The notes: generated by a model from the letters alone, not told the origin. A DNA stretch of 47,811 nucleotides from Pseudomonadota bacterium (GCA_005776585.1 SXOX01000308.1:1-47811), one strand, 5' to 3'; shown: positions 1 through 8,416, numbered from the stretch's first letter. A program made the numbers and translations.

Positions 1-270
1 GCCATCCTGAAGGACCCGCGCGTGCTGGTCCTCGACGAGGCGACGAGCGCGCTGGACGCCGAGAGCGAGCATCTGGTGCAGGAGGCGCTCGAGCGGCTCA
101 TGGCAGGCCGAACGGTGCTGGTGATTGCGCACCGGCTCTCGACGGTCAAGCGCGCCGATCGGGTCGTGGTCATCGACCGCGGCCACGTCGCCGAGCAGGG
201 CACCCACGACGAGCTGGTCGCCTTTGACGGCGTCTACAAGCGCCTGGTCGAGCGCCAGTTCGCGAGCTGA
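1..270 (+). CDS. ABC transporter ATP-binding protein, C-terminal end (partial)
   Basis: The window opens inside this gene; only the last 89 codons are present, ending in TGA at 268-270. The visible part is the end of a nucleotide-binding domain: a Walker B plus D-loop ([13 protein letters not shown], about residues 8-22) and the H-loop (VIAHRLSTV). The tail [18 protein letters not shown] is typical of ATPases from MsbA/LmrA-type exporters, in which the ATPase is fused to a six-helix membrane domain. The substrate cannot be told from this fragment, and whether a membrane domain precedes it in the same chain is unseen. The next gene converges on it with no gap: its stop codon begins at 271. Confidence 0.93.
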   Translation, partial: AILKDPRVLVLDEATSALDAESEHLVQEALERLMAGRTVLVIAHRLSTVKRADRVVVIDRGHVAEQGTHDELVAFDGVYKRLVERQFAS

Positions 271-909
271 CTAGAGCCGTGCACCGGCGGCGGCGCGGGC
301 GGCCTCGATACCTTCGCGCAGCGCGGCCTCGAGCTCCGCGTAGGGGCGCGCGCCAACGATCTTGCGGCTCCCGATGAAGAGCGTCGGCGTGCCCGCGGCG
401 CCCGACCGCACCGCGAGCGCGCGATCGGCCTGCGCCCGCTCGAGCAGTGCCACGTCCTGCCGGTCACGCGCGAATCGTTCCAGGTCGATCCCGAGACCCC
501 GCGCAAGGTCGGCGATGCGCTCCGGCGGCGCGAGCGGCTTGCTGCGCGCGAGCGCGCCTGCGAGCTCGAAGCCCTTGCCTTGACGCTCCGCGGCGAGCAC
601 GGCGACCGCGGCCGGCTCGGCCCGGTCGTGGACCGGCAAGGGGTTGTGGCGCAAGGTCCACCGCACGTTCGTGCCGAACACGACGCGGAGCCGCAGGACA
701 TCGACGAGCAGCCGCCGCGAGAAGGGGCACTGCAAATCGACGAACGCGATGACCGACAGCGTGGGATCGGCGTCGGCGCGGGCACGTGACGGGGCGGCGC
801 CGCTGGCCTTGTTGGCCTCGTAGAACGGCCCGATCGGCGCGTCGGAGCCATCCAGCACGACGCAACAGCCGGAGACGGCGACGAGTGAGAGCAAGCAAAG
901 ACGGCTCAT
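271..909 (-). CDS. DsbA-like thioredoxin-fold lipoprotein with CPFS active site
   Basis: This is a 212-residue protein with a short signal sequence and a lipobox (AVSGC, Cys15), so probably a lipoprotein facing the periplasm. After a linker of about 35 residues, the thioredoxin fold starts with IAFVDLQCPFS (Cys61, Ser64) and ends with the cis-proline segment GTPTLFIG near residue 180. DsbA/DsbG-type enzymes normally carry CPxC. Here the resolving Cys is Ser, which suggests a monothiol reductase, isomerase or chaperone role rather than a classical dithiol oxidase (inference). The ATG at 909 overlaps the stop of the upstream membrane-protein gene (ATGA), so the two are probably translationally coupled. 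The fold call is firm; the substrate is unknown. Confidence 0.85.
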   Translation of the reverse strand: MSRLCLLSLVAVSGCCVVLDGSDAPIGPFYEANKASGAAPSRARADADPTLSVIAFVDLQCPFSRRLLVDVLRLRVVFGTNVRWTLRHNPLPVHDRAEPAAVAVLAAERQGKGFELAGALARSKPLAPPERIADLARGLGIDLERFARDRQDVALLERAQADRALAVRSGAAGTPTLFIGSRKIVGARPYAELEAALREGIEAARAAAGARL

Positions 910-3086
910 GCGGGAGTCCCCTTGGGCGGCTTGGCACTACGCCTTCGTTTCGCGCCGATCCACCGCCCGCTCCCGACGAGCACCGTGAGGAGCAGCAGAC
1001 TGAGCGCCACGCGACTCAACGCGATGCCGAGACGCTGCCGAGCGTCGGTACCGTAGCGGAATTCGAGGCGGCCGTCACGCAACGGCACCGCCATGAAGGT
1101 GGATGCGGGCTTACCGAGGAGCCCCTCGAGCGCGATGGGCTGCGCCGTCGGCGGGTCCCCGTCCCAGACCGCCTCCCAGCGCGGAAAGCCCACGACAGAC
1201 AACCGTAGGCGCGCATCCGGGCTCGCTCCGGACACGTGAAAGCGCATGAGCTCGCCGTCGAAGTGCTCCATGGTCACCTGCGCGCCGCCGAGGACCTCGA
1301 ACGGTACGGGGCTCGCCCCTGGGAGCTCGTAGAGGGTCACGTCGCCGAAGCGGGCGACCTGCGTCTTGCCGACGTTGGGCGGCGCGGAGCGGCAGGTGAG
1401 CATCCAACGCACGGAGAGCGCGCGCAGCTCCCCCTCGTCGGTCGTGTGGTAGCGGCGGAAGTAGTGGAACGTCGGCTCGCCACCGGGGTGCGTGACCGGG
1501 AACCCGGTCTCTCGCGGAACACGATGCGCGCACTTGACGCCCCGGGGCTCGACGGCAAGCACGCGCTCGAAGCGCCCCGCCTGCGCTGCCTCGGCGTGAC
1601 GCTCGCGGAGCCAGGCGAAGGCGCGCTGCACGTCGGCCTCGTAGGGCTCGACGGCCTGCGACTGGAGCGCACGCATGGGCTCGATTGCCTGCTGCTTGAA
1701 GGCCGTGAGCACGGGCCGCGTGAGGTACAGCACGGGGAGCAGGCCAAGCGCGAGGAGCCCCCAACGCGCAGACAGCGACCGCCACGGCAGCCGCGTGAGG
1801 CCTGCCGCGAGGACGGCGCCCCCCATCGCCCAGAGCGCGATGCGCGCGGGCGCGAGGAGGCGGACGAAGTTGACCTGCTCGAAGTTGCCGGTCTGGAGGT
1901 CGAACCCCAGGTCGGTCCACAGCGACTGTGTGGCGAGGCCGACGAAGGCGAGCGTGATGAAGGTGGCGACGCGGTGACCGGGGTTGGGGCGCTCGAAGCC
2001 CGCGACGAGGCCCACGAGGCCCAAGAACACCGGCCACCGAAACGCGGCGGTATTGCCGAAGACCTCGAGCGACAGGAGCCGCTGGGCCAGCTCCTCGCGC
2101 GTGATCCAGAGCTCGCCGTGCGGGAGGTTCATGCCCGCGAGCCCGAGGAACGGCCAGAGCCAGAAGGCGCCCAGCAGGGACCCGACGGCTGTGGCCGCGA
2201 CCACGGCACCGACGCGCGGCCAGGTGCGTCGCGGTGCCTCGAGCAGCGCCGGGAGGGCGACGGTGAGGGCGAGCACCAGCAGCGTGACGCCGAGGTACAT
2301 GAAGCCGACGGCATGCGAGAGGACCGAGCCGCCGCAGGCCAACGCGAGCCCCACGAGCCGCGGCACGGTCACCCGATCGAGAAGCGCGAGGGCGCCGCTG
2401 ACGGCGAGGCCAATCCACAGCAACGCAAACGAGTTGGGCCAGACGCCGCCGACCAGATTCTGGTCCCAGCCACCCTCGTTGTAGATGCCGCGATCGAGCA
2501 GCACGAGCACGGCGCCGAGCCACGCGCCGAGGCGGGGGACGTGGAGCTGGCGGGCGATGACGAACACGAGGACGGCGAGGCCCACCACCGTGGCCAGGAC
2601 CAGCCCGGTGTAGCAGGCCTCGAGGCTGACGCTTCCGCCGAGGGCCCAATGCGAGCCCGCGATGAGCAGGGAGGGCAGGGGGGCGTAGAGCGTGAAGGCC
2701 GGATCCCCTGCGAACTGGAGGTGCGACCAGCCTGTGAGGTCCCCCCGCGGAAGCAGGTGCTCGCGCATCACGTACGCGTGGTGCAGATGGACCTGGTGGT
2801 CCTCGCCGTTCGGCATGCGGCCATCGAGCAGGCCGTGAAGCAGCCAGCGGCCCAGCGCGACGAGTGCCAGCAACAGCAGCAGGTCGAGCCCGCGACCGGC
2901 GCGTGGGGACAGGCGTGGACGGGGCACCCCCGTGAGGAGGCTCAACGCCGCGGCGAGGCCGAGCGCCGTGCCGAACGCACTCGTCAGAGCGCCCGGACGG
3001 GCGGAGAGGACGAGGCCGAAGGCCACTCCGGCGAGGGCCAGCGCGACACGGCGCTGCGGGGCGAAGTCGGGTAGAGCGGGCGTCAC
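906..3086 (-). CDS. Polytopic membrane protein, PTPS-related (GT-C-like) family
   Basis: This is a 726-residue integral membrane protein with about 11-13 hydrophobic segments, concentrated in residues 12-450 with a last helix near residue 690. The loop around residues 95-140, with DHQVHLHHAYVMREHL, GDLTGWSHLQFAG and FTLYAPLPSLL, matches the conserved first loop of the '6-pyruvoyl-tetrahydropterin synthase-related' membrane family. That family resembles GT-C glycosyltransferases and does not make pterins. The C-terminal third (about 460-680) is a soluble, probably periplasmic beta-rich region. The start is a GTG at 3086. The last codons overlap the DsbA-like gene by 4 bases, so both are likely read from one mRNA. 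A lipid-linked sugar transfer role is inference only. Confidence 0.75.
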   Translation of the reverse strand: MTPALPDFAPQRRVALALAGVAFGLVLSARPGALTSAFGTALGLAAALSLLTGVPRPRLSPRAGRGLDLLLLLALVALGRWLLHGLLDGRMPNGEDHQVHLHHAYVMREHLLPRGDLTGWSHLQFAGDPAFTLYAPLPSLLIAGSHWALGGSVSLEACYTGLVLATVVGLAVLVFVIARQLHVPRLGAWLGAVLVLLDRGIYNEGGWDQNLVGGVWPNSFALLWIGLAVSGALALLDRVTVPRLVGLALACGGSVLSHAVGFMYLGVTLLVLALTVALPALLEAPRRTWPRVGAVVAATAVGSLLGAFWLWPFLGLAGMNLPHGELWITREELAQRLLSLEVFGNTAAFRWPVFLGLVGLVAGFERPNPGHRVATFITLAFVGLATQSLWTDLGFDLQTGNFEQVNFVRLLAPARIALWAMGGAVLAAGLTRLPWRSLSARWGLLALGLLPVLYLTRPVLTAFKQQAIEPMRALQSQAVEPYEADVQRAFAWLRERHAEAAQAGRFERVLAVEPRGVKCAHRVPRETGFPVTHPGGEPTFHYFRRYHTTDEGELRALSVRWMLTCRSAPPNVGKTQVARFGDVTLYELPGASPVPFEVLGGAQVTMEHFDGELMRFHVSGASPDARLRLSVVGFPRWEAVWDGDPPTAQPIALEGLLGKPASTFMAVPLRDGRLEFRYGTDARQRLGIALSRVALSLLLLTVLVGSGRWIGAKRRRSAKPPKGTPA

Positions 3087-3126
3087 CGGGCGCGGACCCT
3101 AGCAGCGAGGCTCGTCCTTGACTACC

Positions 3127-3155
3127 TTGACCCACACGACGCACGCCGTTAGGTT
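3127..3155 (+). promoter_or_regulatory. Possible sigma70-type promoter for the Cys-rich lipoprotein pair
   Basis: In the 84-base gap between divergent genes, TTGACC (3127-3132) and TAGGTT (3150-3155) are spaced by 17 bases, close to sigma70 consensus spacing. The element lies 16 bases upstream of the first TTG start. This rests on pattern matching only. Confidence 0.3.
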
Positions 3156-3170
3156 CCCACGAACGGAGCC

Positions 3171-4079
3171 TTGCCCTTGTCGCGTCGCCACCTCTTCCGC
3201 TGGACCCTGCTGCTCGCCCTCGGTGCGTCCGTCGGATGCAAGAAGTCGCCGACGTGCGAGCTGCTCCACGAGCGCCTGCGCGCCTGCCTGCCGGACCTGG
3301 CGGGGGACTCCGCGGCCTTCGTGGCCACGTGCCAGGCCCGCGAGGACGACTTCGAGGCGCCGGTCGCCTGCAGCCCGGAGACGGCGTGCGATGTCTTCGA
3401 CCGGTGCTTTCAGGCGGCGCTGGAGCGCGCCCACCACAAGGACCTCGGCGAGGCGCGCCGGCAGCGTGTGGAGTCCATCAAAGAGGCCGTGGCCAAGGGC
3501 CGCTATCGCGAGGCGCGCGTGGACTGCCTGCGCTTCGAGAAGCAGCCGCCTCCGTCAGACGTCGATTGGCAGTCGATCTGCACGGAGCTCCCACGTACTG
3601 CGACCGCGGCGCTCAAGGAGCGCATGAAGGGGCTGCGGGAGGCCGGCCAGCCGGACGACGACCTGGTGTGCTACCAGCTGCTCGATTTCGCCGCGCGAGT
3701 CTCGGGCGAAGAGGGCCGCGGCGCCGAGGTCCTCTGCGACGAGGTCCGCACCTCGGCGGACGCGGCGCGCGCCATTGCGCGGGCGCAAGAGCACGTCAAG
3801 ACGAAGCGCGCGGAGATCCCGCTGGACTGCGACTTCGCCGAGCGCGAGCTAGAGCGCGTGGGCACCGACTGGGCGCGCTCGCGGCTGGATGCGGTCGTGC
3901 GCGCCTGTTACCTGGACCTCGGCAAGGTCATCCTTGCTCAAAAGCCGTGGGTCGAGGGCGCGCCGTGCGAGGCCCACGTCGGCAAGGTCGTCCGCGGGCT
4001 GCGGCGCCACGGCGTCAAGGACGCGGAGACGGACGCGACGGTCGACAAGCTGCTGGTACCATGCGAGAAAGAGCCGTGA
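3171..4079 (+). CDS. Cys-rich exported lipoprotein, paralogue of the next gene
   Basis: This is a 302-residue protein starting at TTG (3171, or TTG 3177). It has a twin-arginine-like SRRHLFRW start, a hydrophobic stretch and a lipobox ASVGC (about Cys23), so it is probably a lipoprotein. The mature part has regularly placed cysteines (CELLHERLRAC, ATC, VAC, TAC, DRC) and predicted helices, with no enzyme motif that I recognise. The same Cys pattern recurs in the next gene (CERLYRRLEEC, AEC, LEC, DNC, DAC), so the two are paralogues. The downstream gene starts at 4061, inside this gene, with a 19-base overlap, so they form one transcription unit. No function can be assigned. Confidence 0.75.
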   Translation: MPLSRRHLFRWTLLLALGASVGCKKSPTCELLHERLRACLPDLAGDSAAFVATCQAREDDFEAPVACSPETACDVFDRCFQAALERAHHKDLGEARRQRVESIKEAVAKGRYREARVDCLRFEKQPPPSDVDWQSICTELPRTATAALKERMKGLREAGQPDDDLVCYQLLDFAARVSGEEGRGAEVLCDEVRTSADAARAIARAQEHVKTKRAEIPLDCDFAERELERVGTDWARSRLDAVVRACYLDLGKVILAQKPWVEGAPCEAHVGKVVRGLRRHGVKDAETDATVDKLLVPCEKEP

Positions 4080-5320
4080 CGTCGCGCTCCTGGTGGACTC
4101 TCGCGCTGGTCGTGGCGGGCCTGGACGGCGCCACGTGGGCCGCACCCCCGCCTTCGCCCGTCGCGCGCTGTGAGCGTCTCTATCGGCGGCTGGAGGAGTG
4201 CATCGAGGAGCCCTCACGCACGCGGGACGGCTTCATGGCCGAGTGCCTGGAGCGCCACGACGCCGATAAGTGGCGGTCGCAGCTCGAGTGCGCGTCGGAG
4301 GACAACTGCTTCCTCTTCGACGCGTGTCTCGTGGCCTCGGCGATGTCGCACACCCCGTCGCGCGACGCGGCCGAGATCGACAAGGCGCTCGGAGAGGTCC
4401 GACAGGCCTTCCTGCGCGCCGAGTTCGACAAGGCGCTGGATGCCTGTGACGTGATCAAGCGACGGTTTCCGGGAGCCACGGGGGCGACGATCGAGTGTCA
4501 GGCCTTGGGCGGCAAGGCGCTCACCAGCATCCTGGAGATGCTGTCCGCCACCCGCGGCCACGAGACCACGGCCGATCTTGCAAGGTGTACTGACTACAAG
4601 AAAGTGGCGAGCCGGATCTCTCCGGCGGAGGGCGCCAAGGTCAAGACGCTCTGCCAGGAGATCGGCGCAGGCCTCTCCGCCAATGTCGCCGTGGCGGCCG
4701 CGCGCAAGAGCCTGCTGGAGGGCTCCTATCGCGTGCCCGGCGAGTGCGACATCGCTCAGCGGAAGCTTACCGCCCTGCAGTCGGAGTACGGCAAGAAGCG
4801 GTTCGAGGAGGTGCGCCTCGCGTGCCAGGTCGAGCTGCCGTCCAAGGCGGCCACGGTGCTGCGAGATCGGCTCAAGGCGCTGCGCGACGCTGGCGACGAT
4901 GCGGACGCGCTGCGGTCGTGCGTGGTCCTCAAGGAGGTCGCCTCGCGCATGAGCGAAGGGGAGCGCCGCAAGGCCGATGTCCTGTGCGCCGAGGTGCATG
5001 CCTTCGCGCTGGCGGTACGCGCGACGGCTCAGTCGAAGCGCCACCAGACGGCCGGCATCTTGAGGCTCCCGGCGGCGTGTCGCCTCGCGCTCACGGCGCT
5101 CGCCCGCGTCGGCACACCCGAGTCACGCGAGCGGCTCGAGCCGGTGCGGCAGGCGTGCTTCGTCGAGCTCGGGCGCCACATCCTCGCCGCGCGCGTCCCC
5201 GGCATGCGCTACGGGTGTGACTCGGCCGTCAAGCAGGTCACCGACGGCGCTCGCGAGCACGGAGTCCGCGATCCGGGGCTGGATCCCTGGCTCGCGCTCG
5301 CACGCCCGAAGTGCCAGTAA
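4061..5320 (+). CDS. Cys-rich exported protein, paralogue of upstream gene
   Basis: This is a 419-residue protein. The ATG at 4061 was chosen because a positively charged start (MRERAVTSRS), a hydrophobic segment (WWTLALVVAG) and an Ala-rich cleavage region (TWAAPPP) make a normal signal peptide. No lipobox is seen, unlike the upstream paralogue. The body is helical with recurring Cys (CERLYRRLEEC near residue 37, then pairs at intervals of about 20-60) and repeated 'ADLARCTDYKKVASRISPAEGAKVKTLC'-like blocks. A similar block, RSCVVLKEVASRMSEGERRKADVLC, follows about 115 residues later, so there is internal duplication. The family is unknown to me; disulfide-stabilised helical repeats are likely. 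It converges on the gene ending at 5354. Confidence 0.75.
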   Translation: MRERAVTSRSWWTLALVVAGLDGATWAAPPPSPVARCERLYRRLEECIEEPSRTRDGFMAECLERHDADKWRSQLECASEDNCFLFDACLVASAMSHTPSRDAAEIDKALGEVRQAFLRAEFDKALDACDVIKRRFPGATGATIECQALGGKALTSILEMLSATRGHETTADLARCTDYKKVASRISPAEGAKVKTLCQEIGAGLSANVAVAAARKSLLEGSYRVPGECDIAQRKLTALQSEYGKKRFEEVRLACQVELPSKAATVLRDRLKALRDAGDDADALRSCVVLKEVASRMSEGERRKADVLCAEVHAFALAVRATAQSKRHQTAGILRLPAACRLALTALARVGTPESRERLEPVRQACFVELGRHILAARVPGMRYGCDSAVKQVTDGAREHGVRDPGLDPWLALARPKCQ

Positions 5321-5326
5321 GGTCTA

Positions 5327-5383
5327 GTCTGGAATCTCGCCCGTGTCGGGCTCTCAGTCTGGAATCTCGCCGGTGTCCGGCTC
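5327..5383 (-). repeat. 27-bp direct duplication spanning a stop codon
   Basis: Bases 5357-5383 encode the last nine residues (EPDTGEIPD) of the minus-strand gene ending at 5354. Bases 5327-5353 repeat them directly after its TGA, followed by a TAG at 5326-5324. The two copies differ at only two positions, both synonymous third positions (CCG/CCC and ACC/ACG). Either the gene end with its stop was duplicated, or the reading frame once ran through. Confidence 0.85.
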
Positions 5384-5899
5384 GTCGAAGCCGAGCACCC
5401 ACGCGCGCATGGCAGCGAGCTCCGCGGTCCAGAGCTCCGGGTCGGCGCGAACGACCATGAACGTAGAGAACAGGCCGGCGATGAGGCCGTCCAACAGGTC
5501 GATGAGGACGAGGCGCTCCTGCGCGCGGTCGTCCTCTTCGCGTGTCAGCAGGGCCGGGATCTTGATCCCCGAGAGGCCCAGCGTGTCGCCCTTGACGTTG
5601 GCACGCCATTCGCGCTGGTCACGCACGATGCGGAGCATGGCCTGCTCGACCTTCTTGCCCTCCTTGAGCGCCATGCGGGCCTCGGCGGTGGAGCCGGGGT
5701 CCTCGGCCTTGACGGCGACGCGGTCAGCGCCCTGACCCAAGCCCGCGAGCGTGACGCGATCGACGATCGAGACCTCGATGGCGCCCTGACCATCCCCCGG
5801 ATCGATGAGGCCCTGCTGCTTGTCGCTCTTGAACCACAGCCACGTCAGCAGCTCGCGACCAAGGTAGCCCGTATTGACGAGGCGATCGGCGAGGTCCAT
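5354..5899 (-). CDS. Conserved hypothetical partner of RdgC-like protein
   Basis: This is a 181-residue soluble protein. The ATG at 5899 overlaps the upstream stop by one base (TAATG), so the two genes are almost certainly co-translated. Visible features are a start LADRLVNTGYLGRELLTWLWFKSDKQQG, a beta-rich middle and an acidic tail (FDEPDTGEIPD). The tail is repeated after the stop codon. E. coli RdgC is a single chain of about 300 residues. Here the upstream protein has about 209 residues, so this gene may supply the remaining function as a separate subunit; that is inference. I recognise the start as recurring next to short RdgC-like proteins, but cannot assign a fold. Confidence 0.7.
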   Translation of the reverse strand: MDLADRLVNTGYLGRELLTWLWFKSDKQQGLIDPGDGQGAIEVSIVDRVTLAGLGQGADRVAVKAEDPGSTAEARMALKEGKKVEQAMLRIVRDQREWRANVKGDTLGLSGIKIPALLTREEDDRAQERLVLIDLLDGLIAGLFSTFMVVRADPELWTAELAAMRAWVLGFDEPDTGEIPD

Positions 5900-6528
5900 T
5901 ACGCGTCTCCTCCCGAAGCGCCGGTAAAGTCCGCGGGGTCGAGCCCCAGCATGGCGGCCTCCTCGTCGGCCTTGGCGCGCCGCATGACGTAGGTGTAGGG
6001 CGCCGCCGGTACGATGCGCAGGCCCCAAGTCTTCTCGACGTGGTCTTCGAACAGCTCCTTGAGCCGCTTGTTCGTGCTCCACAGCCGCAAGGTGCCTTCG
6101 ACCGTATGCCAGACTACGTCGTAGCTTCGGATGTCCGGCAGCGCGCGACGTCGGAGCTGATCGAGCACGTCGGCCTTGAGCGCGGTGCGCTCGCCCTTGT
6201 CGAGCCGCTCCTTGCCCGAGGCCTTCAGCAGCTCCCGCTCGCGCTTCTGGAGGTGCGCCTTGAGCGCGTTCGGCGGCACCTTGATGGTGTCCTCCCGCAA
6301 GCTCACGACCACGTAGGGGTCGAAGAAGACGCGCTCCCACGTGAGGTCGACGTCGAACGGGTCGCCCATGACGGTCCAGCCGAGGGAGCGGTCCTTGCCC
6401 GCCTCGACATCCACGTCACGAAAGGCATGCGTGCGCAGCGACTCGATGAAGCGCTCGCGAAAGCCGGCTTCGGGCTCGTCGAGCACAAAGTACAGCGAAT
6501 AAGTGAGGTTTCCGTGAAAGGCGCCCAT
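5899..6528 (-). CDS. rdgC: RdgC-like recombination-associated protein (short form)
   Basis: This is a 209-residue protein with the features of RdgC: an N-terminal strand-rich start (FHGNLTYSLYFV), a 'LGWTVMGDPFDVD' block in the place of the conserved LGW motif, and 'VPPNALKAHLQKRERELLKASGKERLDKGERTALKADVLDQL'-type helices. These are followed by 'ALPDIRSYDVVWHTVEGTLRLWSTNKRLKELFEDHVEK'. RdgC forms a ring dimer on double-stranded DNA and inhibits RecA-mediated strand exchange in gammaproteobacteria. This copy is about 90 residues shorter than the enterobacterial protein and is followed immediately by a second gene. It starts at ATG 6528, 18 bases after the permease gene stop. Family call moderately firm; role inferred. 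Confidence 0.7.
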   Translation of the reverse strand: MGAFHGNLTYSLYFVLDEPEAGFRERFIESLRTHAFRDVDVEAGKDRSLGWTVMGDPFDVDLTWERVFFDPYVVVSLREDTIKVPPNALKAHLQKRERELLKASGKERLDKGERTALKADVLDQLRRRALPDIRSYDVVWHTVEGTLRLWSTNKRLKELFEDHVEKTWGLRIVPAAPYTYVMRRAKADEEAAMLGLDPADFTGASGGDA

Positions 6529-6546
6529 GGGGCCGAGGACGATGCC

Positions 6547-8058
6547 TCACTCGGACCGCGGCTGCAACTCGGGCTCGGGGCCGATGACGTGACGGCGAAC
6601 ACGCACGAACAGGAAGCCCATGATCGAGTGCATGATGCTGAGCGTGGGCACCGCCAGGAGCGCGCCCGTGATGCCAAAGGCCGACTCGCCTGCGATGAGC
6701 GCAAACACGATCGCTACGGGCGGGAGCTTGGCCTGGCTGGCGATGATCTTGGGGTTGAGAAAGTTGGCCTCGATGGCGTGGATGATGAGCACCCACAAGA
6801 GCACGGCGGCGGCAGTTCCAAACGAGATGGTGAGCCCGATGAGGACGGCGGGGACCGTGGACAGGATGGTGCCGAAGATGGGGATGAGGCTCATCGTGCC
6901 TGCGAGGATGGCGAAGGTGACCGCGTACTCGGGGATGAAGATGGCAAAGCCGATGCCGGACAGCACGCCGTTGATGAGGCAGATGAGGAGCTGGCCGCGC
7001 ACGACGCCGGAGAGGCCCGCGTCGAGTCGGTGCAGGAGCTCGTCGTAGTCGCTGCGATATCGGACGGGCACACGGGAGCGCCACCAGGCCGCGAGGCCGC
7101 GGTAATCGACGAGCACGAAGCCCGCGACCATGAGCAGGACGACGAGCGCGACCAGCGCCCGGGACGCGATGCCCACGATGTCGCGGATGAGGTTGACGAC
7201 CTCGCCGACGACGCGCCCGGCGACGCCCTCCAATGCGCCTCGGAGGCTCTTCATGAGGCGGTTCTTGACGTTCTGCCCCGTGTCCTCCTCATGGCGCTCC
7301 GCGTGGGGGATGACGTTGTACGTTCCATCGCCGACGTCCTCGAACTGCACGGTGCTCGGGTTGAGCTGGATGCCGTAGACGCCTTCACTGATACGGTTGA
7401 GCACGACGTTGGCGCGCCGCTTGTCGGCGTCGACCTCCTCGGCGCTCCGTTTCAGGGCAGCCCGCCCGCGCGCCTCTTCGTCGCCTTGGACCAACGCCCG
7501 ATCCTCGGCCTCGATGGTCGCCTGGGTAAGCGCGGGCACGTCCTTGGGCTCGACGAGCGGGATGGCGGGCACGTCGGGCCCATAGCCCCACTCACCCGTG
7601 TCACGATCGGCGCGCGCGTCGGCCGCAATCGCTGCCGAGGACTCGGTGTTCTTGCCCTCAAGTCGATCGATGAGCTGCGCGAGACCTTGACCCAGGCGGT
7701 TCATGGTGGCCGGCAGCCCCTCGGCCACGGAGCGAAACTTCTCGGCGACCTTGACCGACTCGGTCCTGAGCTTCGGCGCGAGGTAGGCGCCGCCGCCGAC
7801 GAGCATGAGCGCGAGGGCGAGGTAGCAGCCCAGGACCGCCACCCAGCGCGGCAGGCGCAGGCGCCGCTCCGTCCACGAGACGAGCGGCTCGAGGACGTAG
7901 ACCACGATCAGCGCGAAGATGAAGGGCAGCAGGATCGCCCGAAACACGATGAGGGCGAGCACGACGAGGGCGATCATGGCGCCGTAGGTGAGGACGGCCC
8001 ACCGAGGCGCACCAGTAGCCGGTTTGACGCGGTGTTTCAGTCGGGTGTCTGCGGGCAC
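6547..8058 (-). CDS. AI-2E / PerM family membrane permease
   Basis: This is a 503-residue polytopic protein starting at GTG 8058. Hydrophobic helices at about 22-45 and 52-85 are followed by a long soluble insert (about 95-280) rich in charged residues. A C-terminal membrane block (about 285-485) follows, with LLICLINGVLSGIGFAIF and the family's LIPIFGTILSTVPAVLIGL segment. This is the layout of the AI-2E transporter (PerM/TqsA) family. The insert makes it roughly 130-150 residues longer than typical members. Most members have no proven substrate, so AI-2 export should not be assumed. It is first in a three-gene unit with the RdgC-like pair, separated by 18 bases. Confidence 0.88.
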   Translation of the reverse strand: MPADTRLKHRVKPATGAPRWAVLTYGAMIALVVLALIVFRAILLPFIFALIVVYVLEPLVSWTERRLRLPRWVAVLGCYLALALMLVGGGAYLAPKLRTESVKVAEKFRSVAEGLPATMNRLGQGLAQLIDRLEGKNTESSAAIAADARADRDTGEWGYGPDVPAIPLVEPKDVPALTQATIEAEDRALVQGDEEARGRAALKRSAEEVDADKRRANVVLNRISEGVYGIQLNPSTVQFEDVGDGTYNVIPHAERHEEDTGQNVKNRLMKSLRGALEGVAGRVVGEVVNLIRDIVGIASRALVALVVLLMVAGFVLVDYRGLAAWWRSRVPVRYRSDYDELLHRLDAGLSGVVRGQLLICLINGVLSGIGFAIFIPEYAVTFAILAGTMSLIPIFGTILSTVPAVLIGLTISFGTAAAVLLWVLIIHAIEANFLNPKIIASQAKLPPVAIVFALIAGESAFGITGALLAVPTLSIMHSIMGFLFVRVRRHVIGPEPELQPRSE

Positions 8059-8089
8059 CGGCGGACTCTAACCGCGCCGGGGCGGACTG

Positions 8090-8416
8090 TCATCCTTCGG
8101 AGGCTGTCAGCCTCAGCCCGACGATGGAGACGACGAGCAGGGCCAGAAACCCAATCCGCGCGGCCGAGAGCGGCTCGTGGAACAGGACGACGCCGAGGAT
8201 GGCGGCACCGGTGGCACCGATGCCCACCCAGACGGCGTAGGCCGTGCCGATGGGCAGCGTGCGCGCAGCCACCGCCAGCAGCCACATGCTCGCCGCCAGC
8301 GCTAACCCGGTGAGCAGCGAGGGGACGAGGAGCGTGAAACCGTCGGTATACTTCAGGCCGATGGCCCACGCGGCTTCGAGCAGCCCGGCGAGCGCGAGGA
8401 GAACCCAAGGCGACAC
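8090..8416 (-). CDS. sugE: SMR-family guanidinium exporter (SugE/Gdx type)
   Basis: This is a 108-residue, four-helix small multidrug resistance protein starting at GTG 8416. Helix 1 carries the essential glutamate in GLLEAAWAIGLKY (Glu14), and the segments LPIGTAYAVWVGIGATGAAI and GLKYTDGFT match SugE/Gdx. Gdx proteins export guanidinium in exchange for protons as dual-topology dimers. EmrE/QacE-type members differ in these segments, so the Gdx branch is favoured. No guanidine riboswitch could be recognised in the 93-base divergent gap to rlmN. It stands alone rather than in an operon, with 31 bases to the downstream permease gene on the same strand. Confidence 0.9.
   Translation of the reverse strand: MSPWVLLALAGLLEAAWAIGLKYTDGFTLLVPSLLTGLALAASMWLLAVAARTLPIGTAYAVWVGIGATGAAILGVVLFHEPLSAARIGFLALLVVSIVGLRLTASEG

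Noticed and set aside
1236..3074. Long plus-strand open frame opposite the PTPS-related gene
   Set aside because: Composition is dominated by Glu, Arg, His and Gln without fold-like patterning. It is the antisense shadow of a membrane protein in high-GC DNA.
6547..8058. Calling the permease a true AI-2 exporter
   Set aside because: The family name covers many transporters of unknown or ion-linked function. Nothing in this sequence points to AI-2.
6040..8313. Long plus-strand frame over the RdgC-like and permease genes
   Set aside because: Rich in His, Asp, Glu and Arg with no hydrophobic pattern; antisense of three recognisable genes.
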